This document shows positions 1 to 6,700 of a stretch of DNA of 7,291 nt, in pieces; the first letter of the stretch is position 1; each line of letters starts with the position of its first letter. Origin of the DNA: an uncultured Pirellulaceae bacterium (lineage in GTDB: Bacteria > Planctomycetota > Planctomycetia > Pirellulales > Pirellulaceae). Below the pieces are notes generated by a model that searched no databases, had not been told where the DNA came from, and saw only the letters and a list, made by a program, of their open reading frames with translations. The stretch covers positions 1 through 7,291 of the forward strand of contig CAMYKF010000017.1 of NCBI GenBank assembly GCA_947258905.1, given 5' to 3'. The translations under genes and the position numbers were made by a program.

Positions 1-780
1 GTCGATTTGAAGGTACAAGCCCACCTTCAGGATCACTGTGTGAGGGATTCCTGCATGTTGCCTGCCGCCGCCATGTTCGAGGTTGCCCTGGCTGCCGCTC
101 GTCAAATCAAATCCGGCGATCCGGTAACATTGCGCAACGCCCGGCTGCAAGGCCCCTGTCTGCTGGAGCAGGACAGGCCGGTGCAACTGCAAACGATCTG
201 GAGATCTGATCGACGCATGCTCGAACTGGCCAGTCGTGACGTCGACGAAACGACATGGCAATCTCTGCTGACGATTGATTTGGGCGATGATGCTGGCGGG
301 GACATTTTTGACCCGGGCGCATTGGCCGCGGCGCGGGAAAGATGCGAGGAGCCATTTACAGGCGAAGCGTGTTACGCGTGGTGCGAAAATATCGGTTTGC
401 GCTACGGTCCCCGCTACCGTGGCCTTCAACAAGGTGTGTGGCGGACGGATGAAGTCATCGCTGAAGTGACGTTGCCGGCGGAAATTGCCGACGAAGCGGA
501 ATCGCACGGCGTGCACCCGGCGCTGCTGGATAGCTGTTTTCATGGCGTCGTGGTCGCCGAAGCAGGATTTCAAACTCGCAACAACGGTTTGTTTCTGCCG
601 GTTCAATTACGCGAATTGCAGTTTCTCAAGCCGACAGGCACCAGCGTTATCACGCATGTTCGCATCACCCAAAAAACCGGCGAACGTGTGATCGCCGACA
701 TCGACGTGCTGGATGAATCGGGAGAGCCCTGCCTGCTGCTACGGGGATTTGAAAGCAAAAGGGTTGGTGCTCGGGAATCG
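1..780 (+). other. Dehydratase (DH) domain
   Basis: A double-hotdog dehydratase that removes water from a beta-hydroxyacyl-ACP to give the enoyl-ACP. The first motif is HCVRDSCMLP (residues 10-19), which fits HxxxGxxxxP except that the glycine is Asp14. The following helix starts P-A-A-A, as in many PKS dehydratases. The structural motif RYGPRY is at about residues 132-137. The second catalytic motif, HPALLDSCFH, carries Asp175 and His179 in the expected D-x-x-x-(Q/H) pattern. With both His10 and Asp175 in place, activity is likely. Only a few N-terminal residues of the domain are missing at the window edge. The Gly-to-Asp change is the one clear departure from consensus. Confidence 0.92.
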
Positions 781-3768
781 GCAGCGACAGTACACGACCT
801 CGTTTACGCTTACCGATGGCAGGAATCAGAAAGCCCGGAGATCACTCCCGACGCCAATCAACGTCGCTGGTGTGTGTTTGGCGATCATTCCGGATTGGGT
901 GAGCGATTGTGTCGATCGATGTCGCTTCGCGGCTGGGACTTGGTTCGCGTTTTGCACGGCGACGGATTTTGTCAACTGGACGCCGATTCCTTCGTCGTGA
1001 ACCCCCAGGTTTGCGAGGATTTTGACCAGCTGTTGCAAGCCATCATGCCCGGAGCGTCACCGGTAACGGACGTCGTGTATCTTTGGGCCAATGATGTTCC
1101 CGACAACATCGAATTGACACCCGAGTCGCTGGAGCGCAGCACCGTTCTGACAACTCTCGCGCCGCTATATCTGGCACAGGCATGGGAGCGCGCCGACGAA
1201 TCGCGAACGGCGCGGCTGACTCTGGTGACAACAGGAGCTCAATCGCCCGATGATCCCGTCGAACCGGTCCAGGTGGGACAGGCTCCATTGACTGGATTCG
1301 GCCGCGTGATCATCAGTGAGTTGTCGCGACTGGATAGCAAACTGGTTGACTTGCCAAACGGCGATGCTGACCAGGCCGCCGAAGACCTGTTGATCGAGAT
1401 CGCGTCACGAAACGATGACGAAGACGAGGTGATGATTCGCAGCGGCAAGCGGCTGGTGCATCGGTTTGTGCAGCAGTTTGAACAGCCGATTGCGCGCAAG
1501 GCCGCGGCCACGTTGCCAAGCCGTTTGCAAGTCGGTCGCGCGGCCGGTGTTGAAGAACTGAATTACCGGACAACCGCCCTGCCCTCGCCCGGGCCGTATG
1601 AGGTCGAAATCGAGGTTGCGGCAACCGGCCTCAATTTCAGCGACGTAATGAAATCGCTGGGGCTCTATCCGGGGCTGCCGGACGGTCCGGTGGCGCTGGG
1701 CGCCGAGTGCGCAGGCCGCATCACTCATGTTGGTCGTGATGTCAAACAATGGCAAGTGGGTGATGAAGTAATCGCCATTGCCCAGGGCGGCTTTGCAACG
1801 CATGTCGTCGTCAATGCCGAAATGGTTGCGACCAAACCAGCGAACCTCAGTCACCAGCAAGCGGCCACGATTCCCATCGCCTTCCTGACGGCCCAGTACG
1901 CACTGTGTGAATGCGCACGAATGCAAAGCGGTGACCGCGTGTTGATTCACTCGGCCAGCGGTGGCGTGGGTTTGGCGGCCATGCAACTGGCGCGGATCGC
2001 CGATGTCACCATCTTTGCGACCGCAGGTAATGAGGAGAAACGTGACTTTGTCCGCAACCTGGGTGCGGACAAAGTGATGGATTCACGCAGCGTTGCCTTT
2101 GCTGACCAGACCTTGCAGGCAACCGCAGGCGAGGGCGTCGACATCATTCTCAATTCATTGCCCGGTGAAGCGATTACGCGGGGCCTGTCGATCCTGAAAA
2201 CCGGTGGCCGCTTCCTGGAAATCGGCAAGCGTGATATCTACTCGGACACTCCGTTAGGTTTGGCTCCGTTCCGCAACAATCTGGCTTTCTTCGCCATCGA
2301 CCTCGATCAATTGTTCCAGCAGCAACCTCGGCGGATGGGCGACATGCTGCGAGCACTGGTGCCCCGTTTCGAATCCGGCACACTGACTCCGCTGCCCGTT
2401 ACGACATACTCCGCCGACCAAACGCGTGATGCGTTTCGATTCATGCAGCAGGGTAAACACATCGGCAAGATTTCCGTGGACTACCGCGACCCACCCGACC
2501 CGATCCTGCCGGGAACATTGAGCCCCGTGGAATTCCGCCGTGATGGCACGTACTGGATTGCCGGCGGCCTGGGCGGTTTCGGGCTGCAAGTCGCCCGCTG
2601 GCTGGCCGGACATGGAGCCGACCATATCGTACTGGGCGGTCGAACTGATACCGTTGGCGCGGCGGCGCAACAGGTAATCGACGAGATTACCGCCACCGGT
2701 ACTCAGGTAACCGTCATGCCAGCCGATATCACGCGTCCTGAAGAAGTACGCCGGGTAATCGACGAGATCGATGACCATCTTCCTGAACTACGCGGCGTAT
2801 TTCATACGGCCATGGTTCTGGAAGACCGCATGCTGGCCGATCTCGATCGCAAGACGCTGGAACGTGTGTTGCGACCCAAGGTACTGGGCGGCTGGAACCT
2901 GCACAGCGCAACGTCGAATCGCGACCTGGATCATTTTGTGCTGTTCTCGTCCTTGTCCAGCGTGTTTGGGCACGCGGGGCAGGCCAATTACTCGGCAGCC
3001 AACGCATTGCTGGACGGGCTTGCACACTACCGACGAGCGCAGGGGCTGCCGGCGGCCGTCATCAACTGGGGTTATCTCGCCGATGCCGGTTACCTGGCCG
3101 AGCGTCCGCAGTTGGGTGAACGATTGCAGCGACAAGGCGTTCTCAGCTTCACCGTCGAGGAAGCAACCGAAGCTCTGGAATACGCGTTGCAGACACGCGC
3201 CTTGCAAATGAGCGTGCTGCGAATGGACTGGTCGGTCTGGCGAGGATTGGGCATCACTTCAAAAGTCTCCCCGCGCTTCGCACATTTGCTGCGGGGGTCT
3301 GGCAAGTCCGCTGAATCCGGCCAGCCGGAACAGGCATCGCTCGAAGAAATTCGCTCGGCCAGCGCGCTGGATCGAATCGAAATGATCCGTGTCATTCTTG
3401 CGGAACGGCTTGCCACCCTGCTGGGAATTGAGGAACACGATATCGAGGGCGATCGTTCGCTGTTGCAATTTGGCCTCGACTCGCTCATGGCCGTCGAGAT
3501 GCGGAACTGGATTGAAAGCCGGCTGGCGATCAACTTGCCCATCTCGTCGCTGATGCAAAGCAGCGGACTGGATCAGCTGGTCGAAACCGTTTGTGAGATG
3601 TTGTCGGAGCCGGAGGCAATGGAATCGTTGCGCCCGCAAACGGAATCAATGCGGGATACGATCACGTCTGATCGAGCCGATGTGTTACTTGACCAGCTGC
3701 CGGACATGGCCGATGACGAGGTGACCAATTTGCTCGGCCAGTTGTTGCGCAGGCAGGAAGGCGGATAG
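1..3768 (+). CDS. Type I polyketide synthase, reducing module, 5'-partial (DH-psiKR-ER-KR-ACP)
   Basis: This is the C-terminal part of a cytoplasmic modular PKS. The frame is open from base 1 and has no credible start codon here: the TTG at base 7 lies inside the dehydratase domain, so the true start, KS and AT lie upstream. Residues below are counted from that TTG. Domain order is DH (about 1-260), pseudo-KR structural subdomain (265-500), ER (502-826), KR (about 845-1085), ACP (1124-1198) and a helical tail (1199-1253). Catalytic residues visible are DH H10 and D175, ER G652-G655 and K741/D743, KR K958/S982/Y995/N999 and ACP S1159. The module should reduce a beta-ketoacyl-ACP fully to a saturated acyl-ACP, using NADPH at the KR and ER steps. 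No C-methyltransferase is present, since the stretch between DH and ER is only large enough for the KR structural subdomain. The next gene starts 6 bases after the stop and opens with a condensation domain, so the ACP-bound chain is probably passed to that NRPS. The assignment as PKS is secure; substrate and chain length are unknown because KS and AT are out of view. Confidence 0.96.
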   Translation, partial: VDLKVQAHLQDHCVRDSCMLPAAAMFEVALAAARQIKSGDPVTLRNARLQGPCLLEQDRPVQLQTIWRSDRRMLELASRDVDETTWQSLLTIDLGDDAGGDIFDPGALAAARERCEEPFTGEACYAWCENIGLRYGPRYRGLQQGVWRTDEVIAEVTLPAEIADEAESHGVHPALLDSCFHGVVVAEAGFQTRNNGLFLPVQLRELQFLKPTGTSVITHVRITQKTGERVIADIDVLDESGEPCLLLRGFESKRVGARESAATVHDLVYAYRWQESESPEITPDANQRRWCVFGDHSGLGERLCRSMSLRGWDLVRVLHGDGFCQLDADSFVVNPQVCEDFDQLLQAIMPGASPVTDVVYLWANDVPDNIELTPESLERSTVLTTLAPLYLAQAWERADESRTARLTLVTTGAQSPDDPVEPVQVGQAPLTGFGRVIISELSRLDSKLVDLPNGDADQAAEDLLIEIASRNDDEDEVMIRSGKRLVHRFVQQFEQPIARKAAATLPSRLQVGRAAGVEELNYRTTALPSPGPYEVEIEVAATGLNFSDVMKSLGLYPGLPDGPVALGAECAGRITHVGRDVKQWQVGDEVIAIAQGGFATHVVVNAEMVATKPANLSHQQAATIPIAFLTAQYALCECARMQSGDRVLIHSASGGVGLAAMQLARIADVTIFATAGNEEKRDFVRNLGADKVMDSRSVAFADQTLQATAGEGVDIILNSLPGEAITRGLSILKTGGRFLEIGKRDIYSDTPLGLAPFRNNLAFFAIDLDQLFQQQPRRMGDMLRALVPRFESGTLTPLPVTTYSADQTRDAFRFMQQGKHIGKISVDYRDPPDPILPGTLSPVEFRRDGTYWIAGGLGGFGLQVARWLAGHGADHIVLGGRTDTVGAAAQQVIDEITATGTQVTVMPADITRPEEVRRVIDEIDDHLPELRGVFHTAMVLEDRMLADLDRKTLERVLRPKVLGGWNLHSATSNRDLDHFVLFSSLSSVFGHAGQANYSAANALLDGLAHYRRAQGLPAAVINWGYLADAGYLAERPQLGERLQRQGVLSFTVEEATEALEYALQTRALQMSVLRMDWSVWRGLGITSKVSPRFAHLLRGSGKSAESGQPEQASLEEIRSASALDRIEMIRVILAERLATLLGIEEHDIEGDRSLLQFGLDSLMAVEMRNWIESRLAINLPISSLMQSSGLDQLVETVCEMLSEPEAMESLRPQTESMRDTITSDRADVLLDQLPDMADDEVTNLLGQLLRRQEGG
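799..1500 (+). other. KR structural subdomain (pseudo-KR) between DH and ER
   Basis: About 235 residues separate DH from ER. They start with YRWQ, the usual beta strand that opens a KR structural subdomain. A degenerate Rossmann loop follows, GDHSGLGERL near residues 293-302. A further stretch, QAPLTGFGRVIISE (about residues 423-436), matches the Q-A-x-x-x-G-(L/F)-G-R-V pattern seen in this subdomain. It lacks the KR catalytic tetrad, as expected, because its role is to brace the catalytic KR located after the ER. The length is too short for an added C-methyltransferase and no SAM-binding motif is visible. Confidence 0.8.
1510..2484 (+). other. Enoylreductase (ER) domain
   Basis: A medium-chain dehydrogenase/reductase domain that reduces the enoyl-ACP with NADPH. 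It begins with the typical G-x-N-F-x-D-V-M segment (TGLNFSDVMKSLGLYPG, residues 540-556). The NADPH-binding loop HSASGGVG is at residues 648-655. The conserved E-I-G-K-R-D-I segment at 738-744 carries Lys741 and Asp743, residues proposed to take part in protonation in related ERs. The domain closes with the usual H-I-G-K-(I/V) strand at about 818-822. Tyr554 sits at the position associated in methyl-branched systems with 2S stereochemistry, but that matters only if the upstream AT loads a methylmalonyl unit, which cannot be seen. Confidence 0.93.
2536..3250 (+). other. Ketoreductase (KR) domain, probably B-type
   Basis: A short-chain dehydrogenase/reductase domain that reduces the beta-keto group with NADPH. 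The nucleotide loop is AGGLGGFG (residues 852-859), against the usual TGGLGGxG. Lys958, Ser982, Tyr995 and Asn999 have exactly the spacing of the well-studied erythromycin KR1 tetrad (K-24-S-13-Y-4-N). The stereochemical loop reads L-E-D (within VLEDRM, about 937-942) instead of L-D-D, keeping the second, diagnostic Asp. The A-type tryptophan position, eight residues before the Tyr, is Phe987. I infer a B-type KR giving the D (3R) alcohol, which fits the paired DH. Confidence 0.93.
3376..3600 (+). other. Acyl carrier protein (ACP) domain
   Basis: A four-helix carrier domain at residues 1124-1198. The phosphopantetheine site is FGLDSLMAVEMRN, with Ser1159 (codon at 3481-3483) as the attachment residue. 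The D-S-L-M-A-V-E pattern is that of a type I PKS ACP rather than an NRPS carrier. It is the last catalytic-type domain of this protein and presumably donates the acyl chain to the condensation domain of the next gene. Confidence 0.95.
3601..3765 (+). other. C-terminal helical tail of the PKS, candidate docking element
   Basis: After the ACP come about 55 residues. The first part is polar (E/S/T/R/D-rich). The last part, residues about 1231-1249, has leucines spaced as in an amphipathic helix and an acidic D-D-E cluster (LPDMADDEVTNLLGQLL). Tails of this kind often end PKS or NRPS proteins that hand over to a separate partner. A docking role is inferred from position and helix pattern, not from a recognised docking family. 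Confidence 0.5.
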
Positions 3769-3774
3769 GTCGCC
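3752..3774 (+). promoter_or_regulatory. Weak ribosome-binding region for the NRPS gene
   Basis: The purine-rich run aggaagg at 3755-3761 lies 13 bases before the ATG at 3775, farther than ideal, and a shorter ggat/tagg element is nearer at 3763-3769. No strong Shine-Dalgarno sequence is placed at the usual distance. With only 6 bases between the stop (3766-3768) and this ATG, translational coupling to the PKS gene is likely. There is no room for a promoter or terminator between the genes, so they should share a transcript. Confidence 0.45.
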
Positions 3775-6700
3775 ATGTCAGTATCCGATTCGCTGGCGAA
3801 CATGTCGCCCGACGAGCGACGCGCCTTGTTGCAACAACTGCTGGAAGAAAAAGCCGCGGCGGGCAAGACGTTTCCCATGTCCCAGGGCCAACAGGGCCTG
3901 TGGTACACCTACCGCCGCGACCCGGATATCACGGTCTTCAATTTCTTTCTACCTTCGCGAGTTCGCTCCGAACTTGATCTTGATGCACTGCGCGAAGCAA
4001 TCGAGTTCATCGTCGGCCGTCATCCCTGTTTGCGTACGACCTTTTCGGATGCCGACGGCCAGCTGTTGCAACACGTGCACGATCAATTGACTCCCGAATT
4101 CACCGTGGTTGACGCGCGGCAGTTGAACGAAGATCAGATGCGGCAGCGTGTAATTGAAGAAGTGCAGCGACCTTTTGATCTGGAAAACGGGCCCTTGCTG
4201 CGATTGACTGCACTGCAACATCGCGACGACGATTTTGTGATTATTGCGACTTCACATCACATCGTGGTGGACTTTTGGTCACTGGTGCTGATTCTTGGTG
4301 AGTTGCGCGAGTGCTATCCGGCATTCGCCAATCAACAAAGGCCGGTGCTTCCACCGGCCTCGGGCAACTACGCCGGGTTTGTGCACCGCCAGCAAAAAAT
4401 GCTGGTCAGCGACCTCGGTAACCAGCTGTGGGATTACTGGCGCACAACACTTGACGGAGCCCCAACGGTTCTGGAATGGACAACTGATTATGAACGCCCG
4501 GCCAGCTTCACGGGTCGGGCCAGTGTCGTTCCGCTGAAGTTTCCGCCGAACATTTCTGAACAGATCCTGCGTGTTGCGCGTCAGGCCGGGACGACGATTA
4601 ACGCCGTGGTGCTGGCCGCCGTGCAGACGTTTGTCTGGCGGTACACGCGACAGGAAGACTTTCTCGTGGGGAGTCCGTTTCTGGGGCGCGACCATGCCAT
4701 GTTTGAAAGTACGGTCGGGTTCTTTGCGAACATGTTGCCGTTGCGTGCCGACTTGTACGGCGACCCGACATTTGCCGAAGCGGTTCAGCGCGCTGGCCGT
4801 TCCATGCTGGGTGCACTGGAACACCAGAGTTTTCCGCTGGAATTGATCGTTCGCAATCTCGATCCACCGCGTGATCCCACACGCAGCCCCCTGTTTCAGG
4901 CTTCCTGCACGTTTGAAAAGTCCCATATCCAGAATGAATCGGGACGCGGGGGATTCCTGCTGCCGACCGAACAACAATTTGATTTTGCCGGGTTGCATCA
5001 GGAGAGTTACTACATCCCGCATCCGACCTGCTTCTACGATGTAGAGTTTGTTTTTGAGCAAACCGAAACTGAGTTGCGCGGCATGATGGTTTATTGCCGT
5101 GACCTGTTTGCGGAGGAAACAGCCACGCAAATGGCGCGTAATTTCGAGTCACTCTTGTTAAGGTTGCTGGACAATCCCGAGTCGCGTCTCAGCCAGATTT
5201 CGTGGGACGTCGACGTCGAACTCTCGCAGTTTCGACAGCCGAACAATGATCCCACAACCCTCGTTGACCTGCTGGATGATCTGCCCGCCCGGCATCCTGA
5301 CGCCTGGGCGACCTGTCAGGATGGCAAATCGCAAAGCCATGGCCAGCTAATGGAGTTATCGAAGACGATTGCCAGTCAACTGTGCGCGCGAGGCATCGAG
5401 ACCGGTGATATGGTACCCGTCGCCGCGCAGCAAGGACCCGAGGCGGCGGCTGCCATGCTGGGCGTGCTGCGTGCCGGAGCCGCAGTCGTTCCCATTGATA
5501 CCGATCAGCCGAATATTGCCATGTCCGATTTGATTGCGGACACCGCCGCGAAACTCGTGATCGTAGATCGTAAATCGCCGTGGTCTGCCGATGATCATTC
5601 GGTCCCGCTCGTCACCATCAACGACTTATCCGTCCCCGACGACAGTCTGCCCTGTCCGTCGGCTCCGCTGGCCAATGATGTGGCCTATATGACCTACACC
5701 TCCGGATCGACCGGGCGACCCAATGGCGTGCTGATCGAGCACCATTCGATCGTCAACCTGATCCGCGCTCGCCACAACAGGATTAAACTGGAGCCAGCGG
5801 AACGTATACTGCTGCTGATGTCACATCAGTTCGACGCGGGATTTGCGTCGATTCTGATCGGCCTGACATGCGGAGCTTGTATTGTTTGGCCAGACAGCGA
5901 TGGCGCGCGATACGATTTCGATCGCACCATTGATCAAATCCGCCGGGATCAGGTGTCGATCATTGCGGCCGTACCCAGCTGGTTTCGCTCGATCATTACT
6001 CACGGCCGATTTTCCGATTGCGGGAATCTCTCGCAAATCTGGTGTGGTGGTGAAAGCATGCCGCCGGAAATGCCTGAACTGGTCAGGGAACAACAGGGAT
6101 CGGTCCGCATCTGGAATTTCTATGGCCCGACCGAGACAACCGTTGAGATCAGTAGCTGTGAAGTCCGTAATCACGACCCGCGACGCCGCATTCCCATCGG
6201 CACCGCCATTCCCAACACCGGTTTGCTGGTCGTTGATGATCAATTGCGCCCGGTCCCGGATACCGTTCCGGGGCAATTAACCGCCGTCGGATTTGGGCTG
6301 GCGCGCGGTTACCTGAATCAGCCGGGACTGACGCGTCAGAAATTTGTTCCGGTTCCCGCCGACGCATCGGGCAAACTGCGTATGTATCTGACCGGCGACT
6401 TGTGCCGCCGACTCATCGACGGGCAGATCGAATTCCTGGGGCGCATCGATAACCAGGTCAAGGTGCGCGGATACCGCATCGAGCTGGAGGAAGTTGAATC
6501 CGTGCTGCAACTGTATCCGGAGGTGGCCAATGCCGCTGCGACCGTCGTGCGCGCAAATACTCCGGCAGCGACACTGGTCGCCTTTGTCACACGTAGCGGC
6601 GACCGTGTCCGCGAGCCGGAATTCCTCAAGTCGTTGCATCGATATCTCGCGGATCAACTACCCGATTACAAGCGGCCGGCGTTGATCACCGTGCTTGACA

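Noticed and set aside
7..9. TTG at base 7 as a true start codon of the PKS
   Set aside because: It falls within the first strand of the DH domain, the frame is open back to base 1, and a module of this kind needs KS and AT upstream.
799..1500. Possible C-methyltransferase between DH and ER
   Set aside because: The interval is about 235 residues, which the KR structural subdomain fills, and no SAM-binding glycine motif is visible.
1405..1986. Antisense open frame of 193 codons opposite the ER region
   Set aside because: It overlaps the pseudo-KR and ER coding sequence and shows no recognisable motif, so I treat it as a chance frame.
2673..2768. Fifteen-base direct repeat (ggtaatcgacgagat) at 2673-2687 and 2754-2768
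   Set aside because: Both copies encode V-I-D-E-I in helices of the KR Rossmann fold, 27 codons apart in frame. This is better explained by similar helix sequence than by a mobile or regulatory repeat.
3766..3780. Promoter or terminator between the two genes
   Set aside because: The gap is 6 bases, with no hairpin followed by a T run and no room for promoter elements. The two genes most likely share one transcript.
4279..5130. Antisense open frame of 283 codons opposite the NRPS C domain
   Set aside because: It lies opposite a well-supported condensation domain with motifs in order. Its translation shows no domain I recognise, and it is best explained as a shadow frame in GC-rich coding DNA.
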